From Microbacterium terrae (GTDB lineage: Bacteria > Actinomycetota > Actinomycetes > Actinomycetales > Microbacteriaceae): 64,000 nucleotides of DNA. Below, piece by piece: positions 35,470 through 44,460 of the stretch. The stretch covers positions 1,922,001-1,986,000 of the forward strand of contig NZ_JAFDSS010000001.1 in NCBI RefSeq assembly GCF_017831975.1. Reading direction: 5' to 3'. Under the pieces are notes generated by a model that saw nothing but the letters and a program-made list of their open reading frames with translations, searched no databases and was not told the DNA's origin. The translations under genes were made by a program, and so were the position numbers. Each line of letters starts with the position of its first letter. The stretch's first letter is position 1.

Positions 35470-36642
35470 TCAGCGCCGGCCGGCGTGGAGCACCTCACGC
35501 ACGACCAGCCCGGCCACGAGTGCCCAGAAGGCGGCGCTCACGCCCGCGATCGCGACGCCCGACGCGGCGACGAGGAACGTGACGACCGCGGGCATCCGCT
35601 CGCCGGGGTCGTCGATCGCCTGCTGCACCGCCGACCCGAACGCGGCGAACAGCGCGATTCCGGCCACCGCGGGGATCACTGCCGCGGGCGCCACGACGAC
35701 GAGCGCCACGAGCGCGGCCGACAGCCCGCCGAGCACGATTCCCGACACGCCGGTCGACACGCCGGCGACCCAGCGCCGCTTCGGATCCGCGTCGGCCTCG
35801 GGCGCAGCGGCGAGCGCCGCGCTGATCGCCGCGAGGTTGATCGCGTGACCCCCGGCGACGGCGCCGACCGCGGTGCCGAGCCCGGTGACCGCCATCGCCG
35901 GGCGCCACGGCACCTCGTACCCGAAGCTGCGCATGATCGCGACGCCGGGCACGTTCTGCGAGGCCATCGTCACGAGGAACAGCGGCAGGGCGAGCCCCAC
36001 GACGGCCCCGAAGGTCAGCGTCGGCGCGGTGAACTCCAGCCGCGGCACCAGCGTCGCCGGGTCGATCACGGCGCCGGTGGTGGCGACGTGCACCCCGATG
36101 ACGACGGATGCCGCGACGAACGCGAGCGGCACCGCCCAGCGCGGCGCGAGACGCAGGCACACGAGCCACGTGAGGAGCACCGGCACCACGCCCCACGGGT
36201 TCTCGACCAGCCCGGTGAGCGGGGCGATGCACAGCGGCAGCAGCACACCCGCGAGCATCGCCTGGGCGACGGAGGGCGGGATGCGCGCGATCAGGCGCCC
36301 CAGCTGCGGCCACAGCGCCGTCAGCAGGATGAGGGCGGAGCACAGCAGGAACGCGCCGACCGCCGCCGGCCACCCGCCCTCGACCGCACCGGTCGCGGCG
36401 AGCACGGCGGCGCCGGGGGTCGACCACGCCACCGTGATCGGCATCCGGTACCGCCACGCGAGCACGATCGACGCGACACCCATGGTGAGGCACAGCACGA
36501 ACAGCCCACTCGCCGCCTGCGCGTCGTCCGCTCCGACCGCATGGAGCCCGGTGAGCACCACCGCGAACGTCGACGTCACTCCGACGAGCGCCGTGACGAT
36601 CCCGGCGACGATCGGGCGGGCGAGGCCGTGCACTTCGGTCAT
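35470..36642 (-). CDS. Benzoate/H+ symporter-family transporter (BenE)
   Basis: A 390-residue protein with about 12 membrane helices. The central LFLVTMASQNVPGVAIMRSFGYEVPWRP and the GGHAINLAAISAAL helix are the BenE family signature. It may take up benzoate or another aromatic acid by proton symport. No aromatic degradation genes are nearby, so the substrate is open. I start at the ATG 36640-36642 (MTEVHGLARPIVAGI). It converges on pcp; a weak 7-bp hairpin (35377-35383 with 35399-35405) lies between the stops. Confidence 0.88.
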   Translation of the reverse strand: MTEVHGLARPIVAGIVTALVGVTSTFAVVLTGLHAVGADDAQAASGLFVLCLTMGVASIVLAWRYRMPITVAWSTPGAAVLAATGAVEGGWPAAVGAFLLCSALILLTALWPQLGRLIARIPPSVAQAMLAGVLLPLCIAPLTGLVENPWGVVPVLLTWLVCLRLAPRWAVPLAFVAASVVIGVHVATTGAVIDPATLVPRLEFTAPTLTFGAVVGLALPLFLVTMASQNVPGVAIMRSFGYEVPWRPAMAVTGLGTAVGAVAGGHAINLAAISAALAAAPEADADPKRRWVAGVSTGVSGIVLGGLSAALVALVVVAPAAVIPAVAGIALFAAFGSAVQQAIDDPGERMPAVVTFLVAASGVAIAGVSAAFWALVAGLVVREVLHAGRR

Positions 36643-36722
36643 CTGCCCGACGCTAGTCGAGCCCGCCCGCTCCCACCGCACGGCGATCCGGTCCACCGGG
36701 CCGCGGGTGGCCCGGCCGCACC

Positions 36723-36929
36723 CTACGGCCGCTCGGCCTTGATGCGCTTCTTCGCCTCGCGCTCGGCGAGCACGGGCACGAAGTCGCGCACCTTCGCGGT
36801 CGACATCTCGCCCCGGACCTCGCCGACGATCTGCGCGACCCGGTCGGCGGGCACCTCCGAGTACTTCGCGGTCAGCCGTTCCACGATCTCGCGGAACGAG
36901 CCGTCTTCGTCGATGCTCTTGTCAGCCAC
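36723..36929 (-). CDS. Small predicted helical protein (three-helix bundle type)
   Basis: A 68-residue charged protein starting at the GTG 36927-36929, with GAAGGAG four bases upstream. It consists of three amphipathic helices (roughly residues 10-20, 26-38 and 42-62) ending in a basic REAKKRIKAERP tail, and resembles the small three-helix dimerisation proteins of actinobacteria. No catalytic motif. Function unknown. Confidence 0.65.
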   Translation of the reverse strand: MADKSIDEDGSFREIVERLTAKYSEVPADRVAQIVGEVRGEMSTAKVRDFVPVLAEREAKKRIKAERP

Positions 36930-37010
36930 GGGACTCCTTCTCCACAGCGTATGCAAGCGAATGGTACGCCCTCGAAGCGAACGATCGACGACGCCCGGAG
37001 ACAGCGGCGA

Positions 37011-37871
37011 TCAGGCGGAATCCTCGACGTCGGCGAGAACGTCGGCGAGCATCCGGTGCCCCTGCGCCTCGAACGGGGCGTCGCCGACCTGGTGGGCCCA
37101 CACCGCGGTGCCGATGGCCTCGCGCAGGCGCATCAGGAGCCAGTGCGACGGATGCCGCGGGTCGCGCCCGTACCCCTCGAGGAACGCGGTCTCGCACTCC
37201 GGGGCGCACAGCCATTCCTGCGCGGCGAGCCGGGCGAGATCCGTGGCGGCCGGGCGGAACGCGAACCGCCCGAAGTCGATCACGCGCACCGCGCGGCCGT
37301 CGACCAGCCAGTTGCGCGGCTGCCAGTCCCCGTGCGTCGGGACGAGCGGGGCTTCGACCGGCGGCAGGGCCGCCAGCGCTGCGCGCAGCCGCTGCTCGAC
37401 ATCGGGCGCGATCGCATGGTCGGAGTCGAGCCACGCGAGCGCGCGACGACTGGCAGCGGCATCCGTCCCCTCCGAGGCGCGTGTCGCCTGCCCGTGGAAC
37501 CGGCGGAGCAGCTCGCCGGCCCGGCGATGCACATCGGGAGCCGTGGCCGCGGGCGTGCCGAACGCGAGCACTCCCGGGAGGCGGTCGAGCACGAGCACGC
37601 GGGCCCCCCGATCGGCATGACGCAGTCGGGCCGCGCAGCCCTCGTCGGCCCAGACGCCGACGTAGCCGGAGCCGTCGTGCGCGTCGAGCTCCCGCCCGAT
37701 GTGGTGGTTCGCCGGCGCGCCGGCCTTCACGATGAGGTCGCGCCCGCCGTGGCGCACGTGCAGCACGACGGTGTCGACCTGGTTCCAGCTGAGGTCGGCG
37801 ACCACTCGCGCGCCCGGCAGCCAGACGTCCACCAGGGCGCGCTGCTCGGGCGACAGCCGGTCGAGGCCCAC
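37011..37871 (-). CDS. APH-type phosphotransferase
   Basis: A 286-residue kinase-like protein. THGDWQPRNWLVDG holds the catalytic loop (HGD...N) and VRVIDFGRF the metal-binding DFG-like motif. An N-lobe lysine appears in DLIVKAG. The family phosphorylates aminoglycosides, choline, homoserine, fructosamines and others, and nothing here decides which. The GTG start lies just 3 bases after the ispG stop, so the two are one transcript, an odd partner for an isoprenoid gene. Confidence 0.85.
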   Translation of the reverse strand: MGLDRLSPEQRALVDVWLPGARVVADLSWNQVDTVVLHVRHGGRDLIVKAGAPANHHIGRELDAHDGSGYVGVWADEGCAARLRHADRGARVLVLDRLPGVLAFGTPAATAPDVHRRAGELLRRFHGQATRASEGTDAAASRRALAWLDSDHAIAPDVEQRLRAALAALPPVEAPLVPTHGDWQPRNWLVDGRAVRVIDFGRFAFRPAATDLARLAAQEWLCAPECETAFLEGYGRDPRHPSHWLLMRLREAIGTAVWAHQVGDAPFEAQGHRMLADVLADVEDSA

Positions 37872-37874
37872 GTG

Positions 37875-39026
37875 TCAGACGGTGACGACCTGCGCGGTGC
37901 CGGTCGGAGCGCCCGGGCCCATCTCGGCGGCGATGCGGTTCGCCTCCTCGATCAGGGTGGCGACGATCGCCGACTCGGGGACGGTCTTGATGACCTGGCC
38001 CTTGACGAAGATCTGCCCCTTGCCGTTGCCCGAGGCGACGCCGAGGTCGGCCTCGCGGGCCTCGCCCGGGCCGTTCACGACGCAGCCCATGACGGCGACG
38101 CGCAGCGGCACGGTCATGTCCTTGAGCCCCTCGGTGACGTCTTCGGCGAGCGTGTACACGTCGACCTGGGCACGCCCGCAGGACGGGCACGACACGATCT
38201 CGAGCTTGCGCTCGCGCAGGTTCAGCGACTGGAGGATCTGGTGGCCGACCTTGACCTCTTCCGCCGGCGGAGCCGACAGCGAGACGCGGATCGTGTCGCC
38301 GATGCCCTCGGAGAGGAGGATGCCGAACGCGGTGGCCGACTTGATCGTCCCCTGGAAAGCCGGACCCGCCTCGGTGACGCCGAGGTGCAGCGGCCAGTCG
38401 CCCCGCTCGGAGAGCTGGCGGTACGCCTTCACCATCACGATCGGGTCGTTGTGCTTGACCGAGATCTTGAAGTCGTGGAAGTCGTGCTCCTCGAACAGCG
38501 ACGCCTCCCACACGGCGCTCTCGACGAGCGCCTCGGCGGTGGCCTTGCCGTACTTGGCGAGGATGCGCTTGTCGAGCGAGCCGGCGTTCACGCCGATGCG
38601 CAGCGACACCCCCGCAGCCTTCGCTGCGGCGGCGATCTGACCGACGTTGCCGTCGAACTCGCGGATGTTGCCGGGGTTCACGCGCACCGCGCCGCAGCCG
38701 GCGTCGATGGCGGTGTAGATGTACCGCGGCTGGAAGTGGATGTCTGCGATCACCGGGATCTGGCTCTTGGCGGCGATGATCTTGAGCGCGTCGGCGTCGT
38801 CCTGGTGGGGAACGGCGACACGCACGATCTCGCAGCCCGATGCTGTGAGCTCGGCGATCTGCTGCAGCGTGGCGTTGATGTTCGTCGTCTGAGTGGTCGT
38901 CATCGACTGGACGCTGACGGGCGCGTCACCGCCGACGAGGACCTTCCCGACCTTGATCTGTCGGGTCTTGCGTCGCGGGGCGAGGGTTTCGGGGACCGTG
39001 GGCATCCCGAGATTCACAGCAGGCAC
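37875..39026 (-). CDS. ispG: 4-hydroxy-3-methylbut-2-en-1-yl diphosphate synthase
   Basis: Iron-sulfur enzyme of the MEP pathway that reduces MEcPP to HMBPP. The 383-residue protein begins with the TIM barrel ([17 protein letters not shown]) and ends with the [4Fe-4S] ligands in [11 protein letters not shown] and [11 protein letters not shown]. Together with dxr at 50.9 kb it shows a MEP-type isoprenoid pathway. The GTG start is preceded by TAGGCT with a 6-base gap. In related genomes it lies between rseP and proS; here it is 7 kb from one and 16 kb from the other. Confidence 0.97.
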   Translation of the reverse strand: MPAVNLGMPTVPETLAPRRKTRQIKVGKVLVGGDAPVSVQSMTTTQTTNINATLQQIAELTASGCEIVRVAVPHQDDADALKIIAAKSQIPVIADIHFQPRYIYTAIDAGCGAVRVNPGNIREFDGNVGQIAAAAKAAGVSLRIGVNAGSLDKRILAKYGKATAEALVESAVWEASLFEEHDFHDFKISVKHNDPIVMVKAYRQLSERGDWPLHLGVTEAGPAFQGTIKSATAFGILLSEGIGDTIRVSLSAPPAEEVKVGHQILQSLNLRERKLEIVSCPSCGRAQVDVYTLAEDVTEGLKDMTVPLRVAVMGCVVNGPGEAREADLGVASGNGKGQIFVKGQVIKTVPESAIVATLIEEANRIAAEMGPGAPTGTAQVVTV

Positions 39027-39032
39027 GCCCCC

Positions 39033-39038
39033 AGCCTA
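39033..39038 (-). promoter_or_regulatory. -10 element of ispG
   Basis: Minus-strand TAGGCT, gap GGGGGC, then GTG at 39026: leaderless-type start. Confidence 0.5.
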
Positions 39039-39109
39039 CGCGCGCCCGGCGGGCCGGGGCTGTGAAACGGATGCTCGCCGGTGCGGTCCGCCTGTGTATC
39101 GTCCCCCTC

Positions 39110-40342
39110 ATGACGGTCAACCACGTGTACGCGCGCATGACGGGTCGCGATCCCCACCAGGCCCATCGCGCCGCGACACCCCTGGAGCTCCTGTTCGATC
39201 TCGTCTTCGTCGTCGCGTTCAGCCAGATCGGCACGCAGATGGCGCACTACCTCGAGCTCGGCCATGTCGGCACCGCCACCCTCGGCTGGTGGTTCGGCAC
39301 GTTCGCCGTCGCCTGGGCGTGGATCAACTACTCGTGGCTCGCCTCGGCGTACGACACCGACGACATCTTCTTCCGCCTCGCGACGATGGTGGTGATGATC
39401 GGCGTGATCGTCGTGGCGCTCGGCGTGCCGAGCGTGTTCGCCTCCATCGAGGAGGGCGTGTACCTCGACAACGGCGTGCTGGTCGCGGGCTACGTGATCA
39501 TGCGCGTGGCGACGATCGCGGTCTGGCTGCGTGTCGCGGCGCACGATCCCGAGCGCCGCCGCACCGCCTTGGCCTACGCGACGAACATCGGGATCGCCCA
39601 GGTCGGCTGGGTCGCGCTGATCTTCCTGAACTTGCCGATCGGCACCACGTTCGTCTTCACGAGCCTGCTCACCCTCTTCGAACTCGCGGGGCCGCTGTTC
39701 GCCGAGCTGCGCTTCGGCCGCACCCCGTGGCACGCGCACCACATCGCCGAGCGGTACGGCCTCCTGGTGATCATCACGCTCGGCGAGGTGATCCTCGGCA
39801 CAGTGTTGGCCATCTCTGCGGTCGTCGAGGAGCAGGGATGGTCGCTCGAGGCGGCATCCGTCGCCTTCGGCGGCGTGGCGCTCGTCTTCGCCATGTGGTG
39901 GGTCTACTTCGCGATCCCGTGGGGCGAAGTGCTCGCCCGCCACCCCGGAAGGGCATTCGCGTGGGGCTATCTGCAGATCGCGCTGTTCGGCTCGCTCGTC
40001 GCCGTCGGCGCGGGGCTCCACGTCGCCGCGTACGTGATCGCCCACGAGGCGCACGTCAGCGCGGTGTTCGCGGCGTACGCGATCGCGATCCCGGTGCTCG
40101 CCTTCGAGACGCTGCTGTTCGTGCTGTACGCGCTGCTGGTGAAGCAGTTCGACCTGTTCCACCTGTGGCTCTACCTGGGCGTGATCGCCGTTCTCGTCGT
40201 CGCGATCGCCGCAGTCGCCGCCGGTGCGTCACTGGGGCTCGGCATCCTGCTCATCGCCTGCTCACCGGTGGTCGTGGTCGTCGGGTACGAGACGGTCGGC
40301 TGGCGGCACGGGCAGGAGATGGTGGCGCGAGCGACGCGCTGA
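39110..40342 (+). CDS. Low temperature requirement protein A (LtrA) family membrane protein
   Basis: A 410-residue protein with about 10-11 membrane helices. The start region RAATPLELLFDLVFVVAFSQ and the later HHIAERYGLLVIITLGEVILG are the LtrA signatures. The molecular function is not established in general; the name comes from a Listeria growth phenotype. I use the ATG at 39110 because TATCGT ends 7 bases before it; an upstream ATG at 39071 is possible. It converges on the nhaA-dsbA gene with 12 bases between stops. Confidence 0.88.
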   Translation: MTVNHVYARMTGRDPHQAHRAATPLELLFDLVFVVAFSQIGTQMAHYLELGHVGTATLGWWFGTFAVAWAWINYSWLASAYDTDDIFFRLATMVVMIGVIVVALGVPSVFASIEEGVYLDNGVLVAGYVIMRVATIAVWLRVAAHDPERRRTALAYATNIGIAQVGWVALIFLNLPIGTTFVFTSLLTLFELAGPLFAELRFGRTPWHAHHIAERYGLLVIITLGEVILGTVLAISAVVEEQGWSLEAASVAFGGVALVFAMWWVYFAIPWGEVLARHPGRAFAWGYLQIALFGSLVAVGAGLHVAAYVIAHEAHVSAVFAAYAIAIPVLAFETLLFVLYALLVKQFDLFHLWLYLGVIAVLVVAIAAVAAGASLGLGILLIACSPVVVVVGYETVGWRHGQEMVARATR

Positions 40343-40354
40343 TGGCCAGCGGCG

Positions 40355-42259
40355 TCAGGCGGGCTGCTCGGTGAGCGCGCGGATGAGGCTCTGCGCGTCG
40401 TAGGGCCCCACGTGGCGCACGCCGTTCACGTAGAACGTCGGCACCGAGGTGATGTCCATGGCCTCCGCGTCGAGCATGTCGTCGCGCACGCGGCCGGTGA
40501 CCTGGGCCGACTCGAGGTCGCGCTCGAACCGGTCGATGTCGAGATCGAGCTCGCGAGCCCGGCGGATGATGTCGCTCGGCAGCTGGTGCTGCTGATCGGC
40601 GAACAGGCTTCGTGAGAACTCGGCCCCCTTGCCCTGCAGCGTCGCGGCCTCGAACGCCTCGGCTCCGGCGAGCGCGTTGGGATGGAAGCGCTCGAGCGGC
40701 GCGTGGCGCCACACATAGCGCAGCCGGTCGCCGAGCTCGCGCCGCACCTCCTCGATCGACCCGGAGGCCTTCAGGCAGAACTCGCACTGGAAGTCGCCGT
40801 ACTCCACGATCGTGAGCGGCGCGTCGACCGGCCCGTAGATCCGGTCGCGCGCAGGGTCGACGGCGCGCACGAGGGTGCGCCCGCCGTCGTCGTCGGGGCG
40901 CCGTGCGTCGGAGATGCGGAACATCGCCCACGACAGCACGAAGGCGATGACGGATGCCGCGAGCACGCCCACGCGCGCCTCGTTCTGCGCCGCCTCGTCG
41001 GTGATCGCCAGGTCGACGATGAACAGCGAGATCGTGAACCCGATGCCACAGAGCGCGGCACCGCCCGCGATCCGGTCGAGGGTGAGTCCGAGACCGAACT
41101 CCCCGAGTCTGAACACCTTCATGATCGCTGCCGCGCCGAAGACGCCGAGGAACTTGCCCACGACGAGTCCGACGACGATGGCCCAGGTGATCGGCGAGCG
41201 CACCGCCGCCGCGAGGATCGGTCCGCTGAGCTCGACCCCGGCGTTGGCGAGGGCGAACAGCGGCAGGATGACGTAGGCGACGTACGGCGCGTACGCCGAC
41301 TGCAGTCGCTCGTTGATCGAGATCGACTCCCGCAGGCTGTTCGCGGCCTGGCGGGCGTATTCGCTGTTGGGCGACTGGCGGAACGTGCGGGCGAGTTCGA
41401 GCGCCTGCTCGACGTCGCGTCGGTTGGGGCGGTACACCGGAATCAGCAGCGCGATCGCGACGCCGGCGAGAGTCGGATGCACACCCGACGCCAGGAACGC
41501 CAGCCACACGATGATCGCGAGCGTCGCGTAGATGGGGCCGCGTCCGCGCCGCAGGAAGCGGGTGGCGTAGATGCCCGCGAGCCCGACCGCTGCCACGAGC
41601 AGCGGCATCGGCGAGAAGTTCTGCGTGTAGAACAGCGCGATGATGCTGAGCGCGCCGATGTCGTCGACCACGGCGAGCGCGAGCAGGAACACCCGGAGCC
41701 GGCCCGACGCCTTCGGGCCGATGAGGGCGAGCGCGCCGACGAGGAACGCCGTGTCGGTGGAGATCACGACGCCCCACGCATGCTCCTGGCCGCTGCCCGC
41801 GGAGATGAGGAGGAAGAGCACCGCCGGCACGATGAGGCCCGCGATCGCCGCCATCACCGGGATCATGGCGCGTCGCCAGCTGGTGAGCTCGCCGATCGCG
41901 AACTCGCGCCGCACCTCGAGCCCGACGGTGAAGAAGAAGATCGCCATGAGCGCGTCGTTCACCAGGGCGTGCAGGGTGAACGCAAGCTGCAGGTCGCCGA
42001 GGCCGATCGTCATCTGGGTCTCCCAGAAGCCGTGGTACGACTCGGCCGAGATGTTCGCCCAGGCGATCGCGGCGGCCGTGGCGATCAGCAGCAGCAGGGC
42101 GCCCTTGCGCGCTTCGCCGAGGTCGCGGATGCGCGCGGCGATCGACGGACGCCGATTCTCCCGCGGATCGGCGGCCTCGGGGTCGGGCGAGTGCTCGATG
42201 ATCGTGAGCGGATGGATGCCGTCACGCGGCGGAGTCGTCGAGGTGTCGTTGTCGCTCAT
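40355..42259 (-). CDS. nhaA: NhaA-type Na+/H+ antiporter fused to a DsbA-like thioredoxin domain
   Basis: A 634-residue fusion. Residues about 50-440 are NhaA with VVISTDTAFLVGALALIGPKA and ALAVVDDIGALSIIALFYTQN (the ion-binding DD pair), 11-12 helices. After a short linker comes a thioredoxin-fold domain with CEFC at residues 492-495 and the cis-proline SVPTFYVNG near 607. The antiporter exports sodium for pH and salt balance; the redox domain may sense or shape disulfides. The fusion occurs elsewhere in actinobacteria, so it is probably not an assembly artefact. GGAAGG precedes the ATG. Confidence 0.92.
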   Translation of the reverse strand: MSDNDTSTTPPRDGIHPLTIIEHSPDPEAADPRENRRPSIAARIRDLGEARKGALLLLIATAAAIAWANISAESYHGFWETQMTIGLGDLQLAFTLHALVNDALMAIFFFTVGLEVRREFAIGELTSWRRAMIPVMAAIAGLIVPAVLFLLISAGSGQEHAWGVVISTDTAFLVGALALIGPKASGRLRVFLLALAVVDDIGALSIIALFYTQNFSPMPLLVAAVGLAGIYATRFLRRGRGPIYATLAIIVWLAFLASGVHPTLAGVAIALLIPVYRPNRRDVEQALELARTFRQSPNSEYARQAANSLRESISINERLQSAYAPYVAYVILPLFALANAGVELSGPILAAAVRSPITWAIVVGLVVGKFLGVFGAAAIMKVFRLGEFGLGLTLDRIAGGAALCGIGFTISLFIVDLAITDEAAQNEARVGVLAASVIAFVLSWAMFRISDARRPDDDGGRTLVRAVDPARDRIYGPVDAPLTIVEYGDFQCEFCLKASGSIEEVRRELGDRLRYVWRHAPLERFHPNALAGAEAFEAATLQGKGAEFSRSLFADQQHQLPSDIIRRARELDLDIDRFERDLESAQVTGRVRDDMLDAEAMDITSVPTFYVNGVRHVGPYDAQSLIRALTEQPA

Positions 42260-42393
42260 CGGACGGCGTCGCCTTCCTGCCGGGGCACACGGGCACGCCC
42301 AGTATCGTGCCGATCGGGACTCGGCGGGCGCTTTCTCGTGCAACGCCGGTCGGCGCGTTCGTCATCCCCGCGAGGGCGACGGATGCCGTGTGG

Positions 42394-42399
42394 TAGGTT
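42394..42399 (+). promoter_or_regulatory. -10 element of the trp leader
   Basis: TAGGTT followed by CGGCGC and the trpL ATG at 42406. A 6-base gap puts the transcription start on or next to the A of the ATG. Confidence 0.6.
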
Positions 42400-42405
42400 C
42401 GGCGC

Positions 42406-42441
42406 ATGTTCGCGCGACTCACCTGGTGGCTCACCGCATAG
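42406..42441 (+). CDS. trpL: Trp operon leader peptide
   Basis: An 11-residue peptide MFARLTWWLTA with tandem Trp codons at 42424-42429, too short for ordinary gene calling. No Shine-Dalgarno precedes it; with TAGGTT 6 bases upstream it is probably translated from a leaderless RNA. A ribosome held at the Trp codons would cover the first hairpin arm and expose the next, the classical attenuation design. It precedes the anthranilate synthase gene by 85 bases. Confidence 0.88.
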   Translation: MFARLTWWLTA

Positions 42442-42488
42442 GCGGTGGGTTCGTGCGACCACAGACCGCCTTCTGGGCGGTCTTCTTC
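42432..42488 (+). promoter_or_regulatory. Trp attenuator (competing RNA hairpins and terminator)
   Basis: Segment 1 CACCGC (42432-42437) pairs with segment 2 GCGGTG (42442-42447). Segment 2 (42441-42446, GGCGGT) can instead pair with segment 3 ACCGCC (42465-42470). Segment 3 GACCGCC (42464-42470) otherwise pairs with segment 4 GGCGGTC (42476-42482), followed by TTCTTCG, which makes a terminator. Stalling at the Trp codons favours 2:3 and read-through. Confidence 0.85.
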
Positions 42489-42526
42489 GTCAGGGAAGCC
42501 ACCGCCCCACGACGAAAGACTTTGAG

Positions 42527-44443
42527 ATGAGCCCGACCTCCTCCCCCTCGCTGACCGAGCTCGCGGCGAGCGGCACCCCCTTCGCCCTCATCTCGCGCGA
42601 CTCCCGCACGGTCGAGATCCTCACCGGCGACGTCGTCGACGTCGACCTGCTCGCCGACATCCCGCTGACCGACGCCGCGGGCGCCGCCCGCGAAGTGCTC
42701 GCGCTGGTGCCCTATCGCCAGGTCGTCGAACGGGGCTTCGTCTGCCACGACGACCGCGCCCCGCTGCGATGCCTCGTCGTCGGCGAGCACCGCACGGTGT
42801 CGCTCGACGACGCGTTCGCGCAGCTGCCCACGGCATCCGTCCCCCTCGGCGACCCCGGTTTCGACATCGCCGACGAGGACTACGCCGACATCGTGCGCAC
42901 CGTGATCGCCGACGAGATCGGCCGCGGCGAGGGGGCGAACTTCGTCATCCGGCGCGACTTCACCGCGACGGTCGGGACGGATGCCGCCACCGCTGCACTC
43001 ACGTGGTTCCGGGCTCTCCTCGCACACGAGCGCGGCGCGTACTGGACGTTCGCGGTGGTGACCCCGGGGCACGTCGCCGTGGGTGCGAGCCCCGAGGCGC
43101 ACGTGAGCGCGGTCGACGGCGTCGTGACGATGAACCCGATCTCGGGCACCTTCCGCCACCCGGCGGGGGGCGCCACCGCGGCCACGCTCAGCGAGTTCCT
43201 CGAGTCGACGAAGGAGACCGAGGAGCTCTTCATGGTCGTCGACGAGGAGCTCAAGATGATGAGCGCCGTGTGCAGCGACGGCGGCCGGATCACCGGTCCG
43301 CACCTCAAGGAGATGTCGCGGCTCACCCACACCGAGTACGTGCTGCGGGGGCGCAGCCGGCTCGACCCCCGCGACATCCTCCGTGAGACGATGTTCGCCC
43401 CGACCGTCACCGGGTCGCCCATGCAGAACGCGTGCACCGTCATCGCGCGGCACGAGGCCGAGCCGCGCGGCTACTACTCGGGCGTGGCCGCCCTCTTCAC
43501 CCCGCGCGAGACCCTCACGGCGAACGAGCCCACCCACGACCTCGACGCCCCCATCCTCATCCGCACCGCGTACCTCGCCGACGGCACGCTGCGCGTGCCC
43601 GTGGGCGCGACGCTCGTGCGGCACTCCGACCCGTATGGCGAGGTCAGCGAGACCCACGGCAAGGCCGCCGGCGTGCTCGGAGCGATCGGCGCGGTCCCCC
43701 GCGACCAGGTCGCCGAGGCGAGCATCGACGAGGATGCGCCGACCCCCGAGCCCCGTCGCCTCGCCGACGACCCCGACATCGCCGCGCTGCTGCGCTCGCG
43801 CAACGAGCGGCTGGCGTCGTTCTGGCTGAACCCGCAGGGCTCGGGCGAGACTGCGCCGTTCGCCGGGCGCAGCGCGCTGGTGGTCGACGCGGAGGACCGC
43901 TTCACCACGATGCTCGCCCACCAGCTGCGCCACCACGGCCTCGCGGTCGAGATCGTGCCGTGGAGCGAGGTCACCGATGCGCAGGTCGACGCGGCGGAGC
44001 TGCTCGTCTCGGGCCCCGGGCCCGGCGACCCGCGCGACCTGTCGAGCCCGCGCATCCGGCGCATGCGCGAGGTGGTGGCCCGTCGTCGTGCGGCGGGGGC
44101 ACCGCTTCTCGCGGTGTGCCTCAGCCACCAGATCCTCGCCGACACCCTCGGAATCGAGCTCGCGCCGCTCGCCGCCCCGCATCAGGGCCTGCAGAAGGAG
44201 GTGGACGTGTTCGGCGTGCCGGCATCCATCGGCTTCTACAACACGTTCACCGCCCGCGTGCCCGCGGGGACCGACCGTGCGGGCGAGGCCGAGGTGTCGG
44301 CCGACGCGTCCGGCGACGTGTACGCGCTGCGCGGGCCCGCGTTCGCGTCGGTGCAGGGACACCTGGAGTCGATCCTCTCGCGCGACGGCATGACGACGCT
44401 CGAGCGCCTCGTCGGCCACGCGCTGGGCACGGGCGCGGCGTAG
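42527..44443 (+). CDS. Fused anthranilate synthase (TrpE-TrpG type)
   Basis: A 638-residue protein that makes anthranilate from chorismate and glutamine. Residues about 1-420 are the chorismate-binding part (MNPISGTFRHPAGG and DEELKMMSAVCSDGG are active-site blocks). After a linker comes a class I glutamine amidotransferase domain with GPGPGDP, the nucleophile Cys531 in VCLSHQ, and His612/Glu614 in QGHLES, where the usual QFH reads QGH. The architecture is shared with PhzE of phenazine synthesis, but the trp attenuator upstream argues for tryptophan. GAAAG precedes the ATG by 8 bases. No other trp gene is in the window. Confidence 0.9.
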   Translation: MSPTSSPSLTELAASGTPFALISRDSRTVEILTGDVVDVDLLADIPLTDAAGAAREVLALVPYRQVVERGFVCHDDRAPLRCLVVGEHRTVSLDDAFAQLPTASVPLGDPGFDIADEDYADIVRTVIADEIGRGEGANFVIRRDFTATVGTDAATAALTWFRALLAHERGAYWTFAVVTPGHVAVGASPEAHVSAVDGVVTMNPISGTFRHPAGGATAATLSEFLESTKETEELFMVVDEELKMMSAVCSDGGRITGPHLKEMSRLTHTEYVLRGRSRLDPRDILRETMFAPTVTGSPMQNACTVIARHEAEPRGYYSGVAALFTPRETLTANEPTHDLDAPILIRTAYLADGTLRVPVGATLVRHSDPYGEVSETHGKAAGVLGAIGAVPRDQVAEASIDEDAPTPEPRRLADDPDIAALLRSRNERLASFWLNPQGSGETAPFAGRSALVVDAEDRFTTMLAHQLRHHGLAVEIVPWSEVTDAQVDAAELLVSGPGPGDPRDLSSPRIRRMREVVARRRAAGAPLLAVCLSHQILADTLGIELAPLAAPHQGLQKEVDVFGVPASIGFYNTFTARVPAGTDRAGEAEVSADASGDVYALRGPAFASVQGHLESILSRDGMTTLERLVGHALGTGAA

Positions 44444-44460
44444 CCCACCTCGCCGGCGGG

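Noticed and set aside
42527..44443. Phenazine biosynthesis (PhzE) as the role of the fused synthase
   Set aside because: No other phz gene is present and the trp leader peptide with attenuator directly upstream points to tryptophan synthesis.
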